44,244 nucleotides of DNA, from the NCBI GenBank assembly GCA_016204035.1, contig JACQLN010000007.1, positions 1 through 44,244 of the forward strand, in the 5' to 3' direction. Below are positions 15,002 to 23,641 of this stretch, in pieces. The first letter of the stretch is position 1. Every line of letters begins with the position of its first letter. The stretch comes from Parcubacteria group bacterium. GTDB lineage: Bacteria; Patescibacteriota; Minisyncoccia; JACQLN01. Made by a program: the position numbers and the translations under genes. The notes under the pieces are model-generated. The model saw only the letters and a list, made by a program, of their open reading frames with translations, was not told where the DNA came from and did not search any database.

Positions 15002-15020
15002 GACTTGTAAAAGTGATTAA

Positions 15021-17867
15021 ATGGTAGCCAAGATGATCTCACCTAGTTTCAAAAAAGAATTTGATTCTCTAAACCCCGAACAAAAACAAGCGGTAGAGAC
15101 AATTGACGGCCCGGTAATGGTGGTGGCCGGGCCGGGCACGGGCAAAACGCAAATTTTAACTTTGCGCATCGCCAATATTTTAGCTAAAACCGATGCCAAT
15201 CCCGATAATATTTTATCCTTGACTTTTACCGAAGCCGCCGCCGCCAATATGCGCCGCCGGCTCACCCAGCTTATCGGCACACCGGGTTATTACGTTAATA
15301 TCCATACTTTTCACGGATTCTGTCATAAACTGATACGCGAATATCCGGAAAATTTTCCGCGGATAATCGGCGGGACCGCGGCCACTCCCGCCGACCAGAT
15401 CGGACTTGTTAGAAAAATAATAGACTCTAATAAATTAAAATATCTAAAACCATTCGGCCATAAGCATTATTACATACCCGAAATTCTAAAAAGTGTCCGC
15501 CAATTAAAAAATGAAAATATTGATCCGGCGCAATTAAAAAAAACAGCCGGCTCGCCTAGGGTTGTAGAGTTGGCTTGGATCTATCAAAAATACGTTCAGG
15601 GGTTAGTTCAAAAAAAGAAGTATGATTTTGAAGATATGATTTTAGAAACCGTCAGCGCCTTAAGGTTAAACAAAAACTTTTTGCTGGACCTGCAGGAAAA
15701 GCACCAATATATATTGGTAGACGAACACCAAGACACCAACGGCGCCCAAAATAAAATCCTGGAACTTTTAGCCGGTTACGACCCCAACCCGAACCTGTTT
15801 GTGGTGGGCGACGAAAAACAGGCCATCTTCAGATTCCAGGGCGCCAGTTTGGAAAATTTTCTTTACTTTAAGCGTAAGTTTCCCCAAGCCAAAATAATCA
15901 ACTTAAAACACAATTATCGGTCGCGCCAACATATTTTAGACGCTTCGCACAGCTTGATAGAAAAAAACACCGCGGTGCTGGCCCTAACCAAATTGAAAGG
16001 CCAAACCACCGCGCCAGACGCGGTTTTGGGTAAGATTAAAATTGCTTCATTGGGCCAACCGGAAGCCGAATATATGTTTGTGTCGGAAAAAATCAAGGAA
16101 TTGATCAAACAAAAAACGCTCCCGGGCGAAATTGCCGTGTTATACAGAGAAAATAAAGATGCCCCGCCCCTGGCCGATTTTTTATCCCGCCACAACATAC
16201 CCCATGCCGTGGAATCAGACGAAAATATTTTAGATGATATTGAAATCAAAAAAATAAACGTTTTGCTTGAGGCCATAGCCAATTTCGGTAACGATGAAAA
16301 TCTTATAAAAGCCCTGCATCTTGATTTTTTAGGCGTTGATCCGATGACCTTTTACAAAACAACGGCCCGGAACGCATTAAGTTCCAACTTGGATATAATA
16401 AAAAAACTGGCCGGTTGGAAAAAGCTAAGCTATAATTCGGCTTTCCCTAATTTTTTTGAAATAATAATTAACGAATCCGGATTCTTAAAAAATATCCTGG
16501 CCCAACCGAGCTATTATTACAAATTAGACAAACTTAAAATCCTTTTTGGCGAGATTAAAAATCTCGCCGCGGCCGACCTTAATTACAGCTTAGCCGATTA
16601 CATAAAACATATTTCTTTACTTAAAGAGCATAACCTGCCTCTTCGCTCTAAAATTACTTCTCCAACCGGCGTTGTGCGTTTAATGACCGCCCATAAAGCC
16701 AAGGGTTTGGAATTCGATTATGTGTTTATAACCGGCGCTTACAACGGCCATTGGGGCAATAAAAGAAACATCCAACATTTTGAACTGCCGCTGGTAAACG
16801 CAACCACGGAAAATATTGCCGACAAAAATGAAGATGAACGACGGCTTTTTTATATGGCTCTCACCCGCGCTCGTAAAAATATATTTATAACCTATACCAC
16901 CTTATCTCCCGAAGCCAGAGAACAGGTTCCCAGCCAGTTTATAAACGAGATTCGGCCTGATCTTAAAGAAGAAATTGACCCTTCGCCTTATCTGGCTAAC
17001 CAAGGTCTGACCTTGATATCAAGGCCGGATCTTGATAGACCAAAAACAGACGAAAAAACCTTGGTTAAAGAGATATTTCTAAAGCATGGCCTTTCACCCA
17101 CCGCCTTAAACAATTATCTGGCCTGCCCTTGGCGTTTTTTCTACGTTAATCTCTTACGGATACCCAAGACCCCAAACCGTCACCAAATTTATGGCACTGC
17201 CAAACACAACACATTGCAGATATTTTTTGACGCTAAAAAAGAAAACAGCAAACTCGGAAGTAAATTTTTAATTGACGGTTTCACCGCCCAATTAAAAAAA
17301 ATCCCGCTGACTCCGGATGATTATCAAGTTTTGCGCCACCGCGGCCGTAAAAGTATACTGGCCTACTACAACTTCTATAAAAATAACTGGAACTACAAAA
17401 CCATAAACGAATTCAAAATCTCGGGCGTTGATTTTCTTATAAATAAAAAACAAACCGTCCGCCTAACAGGTAAACTGGACAAGATTGAACTTGATCCAAA
17501 AAATCGATCAGCCGCGGTGGTGGATTATAAAACCAAAACACCCGAGAGCCGAAACTGGATTTTGGGACAAACCAAAAACTCCAACGGCGACTATTTTAGG
17601 CAATTGGTTTTTTATAAACTTTTAACCGATTCCCTGGCTTCAAAAAAATTTGAAATGGATTTTGGTGTTATAGACTTTACCGAGCCCGATACCCAAGGGC
17701 GCTTTAGAAAAGAAACTTTTCAAATCTCTAACGCCGATGTTGCGTTGTTAAAAGAAACCATCGCCCGCGCGAGCGATGAAATTATAAATCTAAAATTTTG
17801 GGATTCCCGTTGTAACCAAAAAGACTGCGAATTTTGCGAATTACGGGAACTGATGAGGAAAAAATAA
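15021..17867 (+). CDS. UvrD/PcrA-like helicase fused to a RecB-type nuclease with iron-sulfur cysteines
   Basis: A 948-residue superfamily 1A helicase. Motif I is VVAGPGTGKTQIL (near residue 35), motif Ia/Ib follow in LTFTEAAAANM, motif II is LVDEHQDTNGAQ, motif III VVGDEKQAIFRFQGA, motif V TAHKAKGLEFDYVF and motif VI FYMALTRARKN. The C-terminal 260 residues are a PD-(D/E)XK nuclease: LTGKLDKIEL and AAVVDYKTKTPE, with QLVFYK after it. One Cys in YLACPWRFF and three in RCNQKDCEFCELRE match the AddB/Cas4-type 4Fe-4S clamp. It thus resembles a one-chain AddAB-like end-processing enzyme. The start at 15021 is used; ATG 15033 is also possible. Confidence 0.9.
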   Translation: MVAKMISPSFKKEFDSLNPEQKQAVETIDGPVMVVAGPGTGKTQILTLRIANILAKTDANPDNILSLTFTEAAAANMRRRLTQLIGTPGYYVNIHTFHGFCHKLIREYPENFPRIIGGTAATPADQIGLVRKIIDSNKLKYLKPFGHKHYYIPEILKSVRQLKNENIDPAQLKKTAGSPRVVELAWIYQKYVQGLVQKKKYDFEDMILETVSALRLNKNFLLDLQEKHQYILVDEHQDTNGAQNKILELLAGYDPNPNLFVVGDEKQAIFRFQGASLENFLYFKRKFPQAKIINLKHNYRSRQHILDASHSLIEKNTAVLALTKLKGQTTAPDAVLGKIKIASLGQPEAEYMFVSEKIKELIKQKTLPGEIAVLYRENKDAPPLADFLSRHNIPHAVESDENILDDIEIKKINVLLEAIANFGNDENLIKALHLDFLGVDPMTFYKTTARNALSSNLDIIKKLAGWKKLSYNSAFPNFFEIIINESGFLKNILAQPSYYYKLDKLKILFGEIKNLAAADLNYSLADYIKHISLLKEHNLPLRSKITSPTGVVRLMTAHKAKGLEFDYVFITGAYNGHWGNKRNIQHFELPLVNATTENIADKNEDERRLFYMALTRARKNIFITYTTLSPEAREQVPSQFINEIRPDLKEEIDPSPYLANQGLTLISRPDLDRPKTDEKTLVKEIFLKHGLSPTALNNYLACPWRFFYVNLLRIPKTPNRHQIYGTAKHNTLQIFFDAKKENSKLGSKFLIDGFTAQLKKIPLTPDDYQVLRHRGRKSILAYYNFYKNNWNYKTINEFKISGVDFLINKKQTVRLTGKLDKIELDPKNRSAAVVDYKTKTPESRNWILGQTKNSNGDYFRQLVFYKLLTDSLASKKFEMDFGVIDFTEPDTQGRFRKETFQISNADVALLKETIARASDEIINLKFWDSRCNQKDCEFCELRELMRKK

Positions 17868-17964
17868 AAACATCATTCCGAGCGACTTCAAGGAGGTTCC
17901 AGTTAAATTATAAAGAGGGAGGATGGAAGAGCCCCTCCTTGCAGGAGCGAGGGGTGATGTTTTT
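17866..17964. repeat. Structured intergenic repeat, family A, copy 2
   Basis: Outer stem AAAAACATCATTCC with GGGGTGATGTTTTT (14 pairs), inner CAAGGAGG/CCTCCTTG and TTCCA/TGGAA. It lies between the convergent helicase and rpoD genes; its A-run/T-run ends would let it end transcripts from both sides. The first bases overlap the helicase stop codon. Confidence 0.9.
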
Positions 17965-17972
17965 ATGCAAAG

Positions 17973-19172
17973 CTAATATTCTTTTAACTTTTGTATCCTC
18001 TCGTGCGCGCGAATTTTGTCTAAGGCCTTGGCTTCTATTTGACGGATGCGCTCGCGGGTTACGCCAAACTCTTTGCCCACCTCCTCAAGCGTATGCGTGG
18101 CTCCATCTTCCAAACCAAAACGCATCTGCAGAATTTTTTGTTCGCGGGGCGAAAGATCGGTAATAATTTCTTTTATTTGATCGCGCAACAGTTGATGCGC
18201 CGCCACCTGCGAAGGCAATAAAGTTTTTTCGTCTTCAATAAGTTCGCCTAAAGTGCTATCTTCGTCGCTGTCGCCCACCGGAGATTCCAACGACACGGCC
18301 TCCTGGGTTATTTTTTGGATATGGCGAACCTTGGTAACGTCAATATCCATTTCCTGGGCGATCTCTTCGGCCAATGGTTCGCGGCCCAAATCCTGCAACA
18401 ACCGCCGCTTAACCTGGGTATATTTGGAAATAGTTTCCACCATATGCACCGGAATACGGATGGTGCGGGCCTGATCGGCCAAGGCCCGGGTAACCGCCTG
18501 GCGGATCCACCAGGTGGCATAAGTGGAAAATTTATAACCCTTGCGGTAATCAAATTTTTCCACGGCCTTGGTTAAACCGATATTGCCCTCTTGAATCAAA
18601 TCTAAAAGGGTTAAGTGCGAACTCCGCCCCACGTATTTTTTGGCAATGGAAACCACTAAGCGTAAATTGGCCTGGGTCAGTTTTTGGCGGGCGTCTTCGT
18701 CGTTTTTTTCTATCCGTTTGGCCAATTCCACTTCTTCCGGACCGCGCAACAACGGCACCCGGCCGATTTCACGCAAATAAATTTGCACGGAATCATAAAC
18801 CGGCCCGGTACCGGCCCCGGTCTCGCTTTTCTTAAGCCGTTCTTTGTCGGGCGGCGCCACCGCAAGCCGTTCTTGGGAACCTACCACTTTTATATTTAAG
18901 GTTTCCAGGTGCCGGTACAGATGTTCCAAACCGGAAATATCTTCTTCTATATTGGGAAAGGTTTGGATAATTTCGGATTCCGTGATAAAACCCCGGCTCC
19001 GGCCCCGCCTAACAATATCGGCTAATTTTTCTTCGGTAACAATAGAGGGCTTGGTTTTGGAACGAGTGTGTTTTTTAGGCCTGATTTTGGTTGAATGCTT
19101 TTTAGCCGGCCGGGACGGTTTATTTTTTTTAATAAAACGGCGCGATTTATTTTTACGTTTATTTTTTTTCAT
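17973..19172 (-). CDS. rpoD: Primary RNA polymerase sigma factor
   Basis: A 399-residue sigma-70. A Lys/Arg-rich N-terminus (first about 45 residues) replaces most of region 1.1. Region 1.2 is SVQIYLREIGRVPLL; region 2 has KFSTYATWWIRQAVTRAL (2.3-2.4, -10 recognition and melting); region 3 SKYTQVKRRLL; region 4.2 is FGVTRERIRQIEAKALDKIR with the -35-binding helix. It directs housekeeping transcription and should recognise the TTGACA/TATAAT boxes noted here. It sits directly before dnaG in the classical rpoD-dnaG macromolecular-synthesis neighbourhood, though dnaG lies downstream of it in reverse order. Confidence 0.95.
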   Translation of the reverse strand: MKKNKRKNKSRRFIKKNKPSRPAKKHSTKIRPKKHTRSKTKPSIVTEEKLADIVRRGRSRGFITESEIIQTFPNIEEDISGLEHLYRHLETLNIKVVGSQERLAVAPPDKERLKKSETGAGTGPVYDSVQIYLREIGRVPLLRGPEEVELAKRIEKNDEDARQKLTQANLRLVVSIAKKYVGRSSHLTLLDLIQEGNIGLTKAVEKFDYRKGYKFSTYATWWIRQAVTRALADQARTIRIPVHMVETISKYTQVKRRLLQDLGREPLAEEIAQEMDIDVTKVRHIQKITQEAVSLESPVGDSDEDSTLGELIEDEKTLLPSQVAAHQLLRDQIKEIITDLSPREQKILQMRFGLEDGATHTLEEVGKEFGVTRERIRQIEAKALDKIRAHERIQKLKEY

Positions 19173-19199
19173 ATTTTGTTCGTGAGCGTTAGCGAGCGA

Positions 19200-19308
19200 T
19201 TACCCGCCTGCCTTGAGTTCGCCGCTATGTTGCCACTGATGATATAACCTTATTGCAACCATCAATCATCTTTGACAACAATATGCTCAAGGCGAAGTCG
19301 GGCAGGCA
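19200..19308. repeat. Inverted-repeat element between rpoD and dnaG
   Basis: GCCTGCC near 19207 pairs with GGCAGGC near 19302. Inside, TTGAG and TTCGCC could pair with CTCAA and GGCGAA, but their order suits alternative or knotted pairings rather than one simple stem. The rest of the 148-bp spacer holds no gene. Confidence 0.5.
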
Positions 19309-19320
19309 AAATATAGATAA

Positions 19321-21132
19321 TTATAACTCGGATAATTTTTTAGAACTTTCGCTGAACTCTTTAAGCAAAAGTTCCAAAGCCGCCGCGTCGGATGCGGTTT
19401 CGGCTTTTTTAATATCGGTTTGGATCAACTTGAGTTTAGATTGTAAATACTGTTTTTTTAAGCCCTTTAGAGTTTGGACAAATTCGGCCTCCGGATCAAT
19501 ATTAAAATCAACCAACATTTCGCTCATAAGAACTATGGACGAAGGGGTTGTGTCCGGAATTGTTTTTCCTGAATCTGCCGCCAGACTTTTGGCCAATGAA
19601 AATAATTCGGGGCGGGAAAAGAGTTCCATTTCCTCGTCGCCCAAGCGGCTCTTTAAGTCTGGGTATCTTATTAATAAAGATAGCAGATATTCTTCTTGAC
19701 GCCAACCCGCGAGATTGTGCCGGCCTTCCGGCTTAGCCGCTAAAACGCCGACGGGCTGGCTTGATCCAGAATCCTGAACAGGTAAACGTTTTATTTCCGC
19801 GGCTAAAATTTCTTTGCCAACCTCCGCGCGGCGCGACAGTTCTTCCAACCAATAATCCCTCTCTAAAGGCGAAACTATACTTTTTATAAAAGGCAAAACA
19901 TTAGATAAAACAATTCTTTTGGCTTCCAGTGTTCCCGTGAAACCGCGCAAAGACCGATTCATTATATGTTCCAGGTACGGCACTGGATTGGCCGCGACTT
20001 TAAGCCACGAATCTGGATCTTCTTTAACGGCATCGGCGGTGTCCTTGCCTAAAGGGATGGAAATTACCGACACATTAAGCCCGGCCGACATGGCTAAAAC
20101 GACTCCTTTTTTTAAGGCATTATCGCCGGCTTCATCGGCGTCAAAGGCCAGATTCAATTTCTCGGTGTACCTTTTTATAATACGGGTATGGGCCACAGTT
20201 AAAGCCGTGCCGCAGGTGGCCACCGCGTTCTTGACTCCGGCCTGGTGCGACATAATCACATCTAAAGTGCCTTCCACCAAAATACAGCCGGCATCCCTAA
20301 AATAAGTTTTGGCCTTATCCAAACCGTAAAGCAATTGGGATTTGTCGTAAAGAATCGTGCCGGGAGTATTAACATACTTGCCGGCATCGGCATGAACGGT
20401 TTGGCTTTTTATTTTTTCAAAAATACGGCCGGTAAAACCCACCACCTGGCTCTGGCTCGTGGTTATGGGAAACATAAGGCGGTGCCGAAACCGATCGTGA
20501 TATCTTGACGCGGATTCGCGCGGATCTTGACGCGGATTTACGCTGATATTTCCATCGGCGTTGATCCGCGTATCCATCGGCGTTGATCCGCGTTCAACAG
20601 CAAGACCGGCCGCCGTTATTTCTTTGTCTTCGTAACCCTCGGAATTCAAAAAATTTGTCAGCGACTGCCAAGTATCGGGCGCCCAACCGATCCTAAAATT
20701 TTTAACGGATTCGGGTGTAAGACCCCTGTCTTTAAGATAACCCGCGGCCTGGCGGCCGGTTTGGGACATCAGCTGGCGTTCAAAAAATTTGGCCGCGAGT
20801 TCGCAAATTTCATACATCCGCTTGCGCTGGGAATTTAGTTGGGGATCCTGTTTGGCCAGTTTGACGCCGGCGCGTTCGGCCAACAGGCGCAAAACGTCGG
20901 GAAACTCCAAACCCTCCATTTTGGAAACAAATGAAAAAATATCCCCGCCTTCGCCGCAACCAAAACAGTGCCACATTTGGCGCGCGGGAGTTACCACAAA
21001 CGACGGCGTTTTTTCGTTATGGAAAGGGCATAAACCCCTCCAGTAAGCGCCGGCCTTTTGCAGTTTTAGATACCCTTGGATAACTTCGGCCACATCCAAA
21101 CGGCTTTTGATTTCCTCGGTGGAAGACATCAT
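19321..21132 (-). CDS. dnaG: DNA primase with an in-frame repeat-derived insert
   Basis: A 603-residue primase. The N-terminal zinc-binding domain (about 1-100) shows CPFHNEKTPSF and MWHCFGCGEGGD. The TOPRIM core starts about residue 250 with LVEGTLDVIMSHQAG and continues with LAFDADEAGDNAL. The C-terminal helicase-binding part is short. It makes RNA primers at the fork. Between AAGLAVE and the conserved YHDRFRHRLMFPI there are about 29 extra residues (181-209), including MDTRINADGNISVNPRQDP, encoded by inverted repeats of TTGATCCGCG type. The reading frame is kept. Family members normally have only a few residues at this spot. MMSS is used as the start; the second Met is equally possible. 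Confidence 0.95.
   Translation of the reverse strand: MMSSTEEIKSRLDVAEVIQGYLKLQKAGAYWRGLCPFHNEKTPSFVVTPARQMWHCFGCGEGGDIFSFVSKMEGLEFPDVLRLLAERAGVKLAKQDPQLNSQRKRMYEICELAAKFFERQLMSQTGRQAAGYLKDRGLTPESVKNFRIGWAPDTWQSLTNFLNSEGYEDKEITAAGLAVERGSTPMDTRINADGNISVNPRQDPRESASRYHDRFRHRLMFPITTSQSQVVGFTGRIFEKIKSQTVHADAGKYVNTPGTILYDKSQLLYGLDKAKTYFRDAGCILVEGTLDVIMSHQAGVKNAVATCGTALTVAHTRIIKRYTEKLNLAFDADEAGDNALKKGVVLAMSAGLNVSVISIPLGKDTADAVKEDPDSWLKVAANPVPYLEHIMNRSLRGFTGTLEAKRIVLSNVLPFIKSIVSPLERDYWLEELSRRAEVGKEILAAEIKRLPVQDSGSSQPVGVLAAKPEGRHNLAGWRQEEYLLSLLIRYPDLKSRLGDEEMELFSRPELFSLAKSLAADSGKTIPDTTPSSIVLMSEMLVDFNIDPEAEFVQTLKGLKKQYLQSKLKLIQTDIKKAETASDAAALELLLKEFSESSKKLSEL
20506..20592. repeat. Repeat insertion inside the dnaG coding sequence
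   Basis: About 87 bp (29 codons) built of GACGCGGAT, TTGATCCGCG and TCCATCGGCGTTGATCCGCG units, the last in tandem. It is related in wording to the rnpB repeats at 1429-1500 and 1611-1683 (shared GTTGATCCGCGT). It lies in a surface loop between the zinc and catalytic domains. Confidence 0.8.
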
Positions 21133-21190
21133 CTTATTAATCGCATTATGAATCAGTAATTGAAAATTATAAAGCCCAATAACATTAAAG

Positions 21191-21219
21191 TTGACCGTAT
21201 GGGTGATATTTGATATGCT
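21191..21219 (+). promoter_or_regulatory. Promoter of rpsF-ssb-rpsR
   Basis: -35 TTGACC (21191-21196), a 17-base spacer and -10 TATGCT (21214-21219). Only seven bases separate the -10 from the ATG at 21227, so the mRNA is predicted to start at or beside the start codon. Confidence 0.7.
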
Positions 21220-21226
21220 CGGGGCA

Positions 21227-21685
21227 ATGAAACTCTACGAAATACACGCTGTTTTGAAACCTGCCTTGGACGAAACGGCTGTAAACAACATCATTTCCAA
21301 TCTGGGTGAAACTTTGGCTAAAAGCGGTTTTAGCATAAGTTCGTCCGCCACCAAACCCAACGAATACTTAACCTATCCCATTAAGCATTTTAAGACGGGG
21401 CATATTGTTAATGTAGAAATATCCGGACCGGAAGAAAATGTTTTACCGGAAGAAGCGACGGCTAAAATCAAAAACAATGAAAATGTTTTAAGATGCCTGA
21501 CTTTCACAAAATCGGAACAAGCGCTTAGAAAAATCAGGGCGTTTCCTTCTTTTGATCAGAACCGCAGCCATAGAGAAACGCGCGCGCCCGCAATAACCGA
21601 ACCGGCCGCCGGCCCGGCCTCCCCGCCGACCCCGCCGGTTAATATTGAAGAGGTTGATAAAAAATTGGAAGAATTACTCAAATAG
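21227..21685 (+). CDS. rpsF: Ribosomal protein bS6
   Basis: A 152-residue protein starting MKLYEIHAVLKPALDETAVN, the usual S6 opening; PNEYLTYPIKHFKTGHIVNV is the conserved middle and NVLRCLTFTK the end of the fold. A Pro/Ala-rich tail of about 45 residues follows (ITEPAAGPASPPTPPVN), as in many S6 proteins. An upstream in-frame ATG at 21191 is rejected because it lies inside the promoter -35. It is the first gene of rpsF-ssb-rpsR; S6 binds S18 on the 30S platform. Confidence 0.93.
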   Translation: MKLYEIHAVLKPALDETAVNNIISNLGETLAKSGFSISSSATKPNEYLTYPIKHFKTGHIVNVEISGPEENVLPEEATAKIKNNENVLRCLTFTKSEQALRKIRAFPSFDQNRSHRETRAPAITEPAAGPASPPTPPVNIEEVDKKLEELLK

Positions 21686-21760
21686 CAAAACTAGCTTCTT
21701 AGCTTGCTAGCTTTCTAGAAAACTCCTAAAAAGCTAAAAGCTGGAAGCTAAAAGCTAAAA
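21686..21760. repeat. AGCTAAAAGCT-type repeat tract
   Basis: The spacer between rpsF and ssb contains CTAGCTTCTTAGCTTGCTAG and then AGCTAAAAGCTGGAAGCT with AGCTAAAA. The two halves are partly complementary and can form a hairpin. It is low-complexity intergenic sequence. Confidence 0.55.
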
Positions 21761-22237
21761 ATGAATCTCAACAAAATCTTCATCGTCGGCAATCTAACCC
21801 GCGACCCGGAAGTGCGGGCTTTGCCTTCGGGCCAAAACGTGGTTAACTTTGCGGTGGCCACCAACAGGATCTGGAATAAAGACGGCCAGAAACAGCAAGA
21901 TACCCAATACCATAACGTGGTGGTGTTTGGCCGAATGGCCGACACTTGCGCCAAATACCTTTTTAAGGGCAAAATGGTGCTGGTGGAAGGCCGCATCCAA
22001 AACCGCAGCTGGGACGCCCCGGACGGCACTAAAAAGTATAGAACCGAGATTGTGGCCGAAGGTATTCAACTAGGACCGCGCACCGGCCAGGAAACAGGCG
22101 CCGCGTTGAGTTCTTCAAGTACTTCCAGATCGGCGCCGTCGGTTGCCAAAACCGCGACTCCAAAAGAAGACAAAGAAGAAATACCTATAATAGAGCAGGA
22201 TTCGGAAGAGGTTAATGTCTCTGATATACCTTTCTAA
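21761..22237 (+). CDS. ssb: Single-stranded DNA-binding protein
   Basis: A 158-residue protein with an N-terminal OB fold (about 1-105): LNKIFIVGNLTRDPEVRALP, VVNFAVATNR, YHNVVVFGRMADTCAKYL and KGKMVLVEGRIQNRSWD. A Ser/Ala-rich linker follows, ending in the acidic tip EEVNVSDIPF, the tail that recruits RecJ, primase and other partners. It protects single-stranded DNA at forks. It lies between rpsF and rpsR, as in most bacteria. Confidence 0.96.
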   Translation: MNLNKIFIVGNLTRDPEVRALPSGQNVVNFAVATNRIWNKDGQKQQDTQYHNVVVFGRMADTCAKYLFKGKMVLVEGRIQNRSWDAPDGTKKYRTEIVAEGIQLGPRTGQETGAALSSSSTSRSAPSVAKTATPKEDKEEIPIIEQDSEEVNVSDIPF

Positions 22238-22243
22238 TAAGTT

Positions 22244-22489
22244 ATGTATAAACCGCAAAATAAAAATAAAAAAAGAAACGAAGTTAAACAATGTTATTTT
22301 TGCACCAACGACATTGAGGTCTTTGATTTTAAGGATGTGGCCCTGCTTAAAAACTTTTTAACTCACCAGTATAAAATCGCCTCAAGAAGCCGCACCGGCA
22401 ACTGTTCCAAACACCAGCGCCAGGTAGCCAACGCCATCAAGCGTTCCCGCATCGCCGCCTTGCTGCCTTTTACTCAACATCAGCGTTAA
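22244..22489 (+). CDS. rpsR: Ribosomal protein bS18
   Basis: An 81-residue protein. CYFC near residue 17 and a later Cys suggest a zinc-type S18. The core KDVALLKNFLTHQYKIASRS, TGNCSKHQRQVANAIKRSR and IAALLPFT is diagnostic. Six bases separate it from ssb, so it is co-transcribed. It partners with bS6 on the 30S subunit. Confidence 0.95.
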   Translation: MYKPQNKNKKRNEVKQCYFCTNDIEVFDFKDVALLKNFLTHQYKIASRSRTGNCSKHQRQVANAIKRSRIAALLPFTQHQR

Positions 22490-22502
22490 TAATTCTTCGC
22501 CT

Positions 22503-22535
22503 TGGCCTAAGCTAAGCTTAGGCCAAAAGTGGATA
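22503..22535. repeat. TGGCCTAAG palindromic repeat, copy 2
   Basis: Hairpin TGGCCTAAG-CTAAG-CTTAGGCCA followed by AAAGTGGATA. It is the inverse copy of 12731-12763. Lying just past rpsR, it could act as part of a transcript end, though it has no T tract. Confidence 0.85.
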
Positions 22536-22539
22536 AGTC

Positions 22540-22576
22540 AAAAATTAAAAAGGGCTCCGACGTTACGTCGGAGCCC
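22540..22576 (-). terminator. Terminator of recA
   Basis: AGGGCTCCGACGT and ACGTCGGAGCCCT form a perfect inverted repeat; on the minus strand TTTTTAATTTTT follows. It also stops rpsR readthrough less efficiently, since the plus side lacks a T run. Confidence 0.9.
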
Positions 22577-22603
22577 TCTGATTGTTTTATCAAACAGGCA
22601 ATC

Positions 22604-23641
22604 TTAAACAATCTGCGCTTCGGCCGCTTTTTTTCTTATACCAACGACAATGTCAGCGAAGACTTTGGGATTCTCTTTAAGGTAGCCCACCGAGGCCTCG
22701 GTGCCCTGGCCGATCTTTTCACCGTTGTACTGGAACCACGAACCGGATTTGTCTAAAACCCCCAAGCGCACGCCGGTTTGCAAAACGTCGGCTAAGCTGG
22801 CCACACCCTGGTTGTACATAATATCAAACTCAGCCTGCTTGAAAGGCGCGGCCACTTTGTTTTTTACCACTTTAACGCGCACGCGATTGCCCACGATCTC
22901 GTCTTTGTTTTTTAACTGGGCGATGCGGCGGATGTCCATTCTGACCGAAGAGAAAAACTTAAGCGCGTTGCCGCCGGGCGTGGTTTCGGGATTGCCGAAC
23001 ATTATGCCTAATTTCATTCTGATTTGATTGGTGAAAATAACCGTGGTACCGGATTTAGCGGCCAGATTAGTAACCTTGCGCAGGGCTTTAGACATCAGCC
23101 GCGCCTGCAGACCCATCTGCATATCGCCCATCTCGCCTTCTATTTCGGCCTGGGGCGTTAAGGCCGCCACAGAATCAATCACGATCACGGCCACCCGGCC
23201 CGACTTTACCAACGCCTCCATAATATCCAAGGCCTGTTCGCCGTTATCGGGCTGGGAGATTAAAAGATTATCCACGTTTACGCCGATCTTTCTGGCATAA
23301 TCGGGATCCAGGGCATGCTCGGCGTCTATAAAAGCGGCCAAGCCCCCGCGGCGTTGGGCTTCGGCCACCACATGCAAAGTTAAAGTGGTCTTGCCCGAAC
23401 TTTCCGGCCCGTAGATTTCCACGATCCGGCCTTTGGGTATGCCACCCACGCCTAAAGCCAAGTCCAGTGAGATGGATCCGGTGGGTATAGCATCCACATC
23501 CACTTTTTGGGCCTGACCCAAAACCATAATGGAGCCCTCGCCAAAACGCTCTTTGATTTCTTTGACGGTTTCTTGAAGCGCTTTGGAACTTATCGCGCTT
23601 TTATCATCAACCTTCTCGTCAACTGTTTTTTTAGCAGCCAT
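22604..23641 (-). CDS. recA: Recombinase RecA
   Basis: A 345-residue strand-exchange ATPase. Walker A is GPESSGKTTLTLH, Walker B VIVIDSVAAL, L1 EGEMGDMQMGLQARLMS and L2 region IFTNQIRMKLGIMFGNPETTPGGNALKF. The N-terminal about 18 residues are Lys/Asp-rich. It performs homologous recombination and SOS coprotease functions. It is convergent with rpsR and preceded by an AT-rich repeat tract instead of a visible LexA box. Confidence 0.98.
   Translation of the reverse strand: MAAKKTVDEKVDDKSAISSKALQETVKEIKERFGEGSIMVLGQAQKVDVDAIPTGSISLDLALGVGGIPKGRIVEIYGPESSGKTTLTLHVVAEAQRRGGLAAFIDAEHALDPDYARKIGVNVDNLLISQPDNGEQALDIMEALVKSGRVAVIVIDSVAALTPQAEIEGEMGDMQMGLQARLMSKALRKVTNLAAKSGTTVIFTNQIRMKLGIMFGNPETTPGGNALKFFSSVRMDIRRIAQLKNKDEIVGNRVRVKVVKNKVAAPFKQAEFDIMYNQGVASLADVLQTGVRLGVLDKSGSWFQYNGEKIGQGTEASVGYLKENPKVFADIVVGIRKKAAEAQIV

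Noticed and set aside
21191..21226. Upstream start of rpsF
   Set aside because: The ATG region coincides with the promoter -35 and spacer; S6 starts at MKLYEI.
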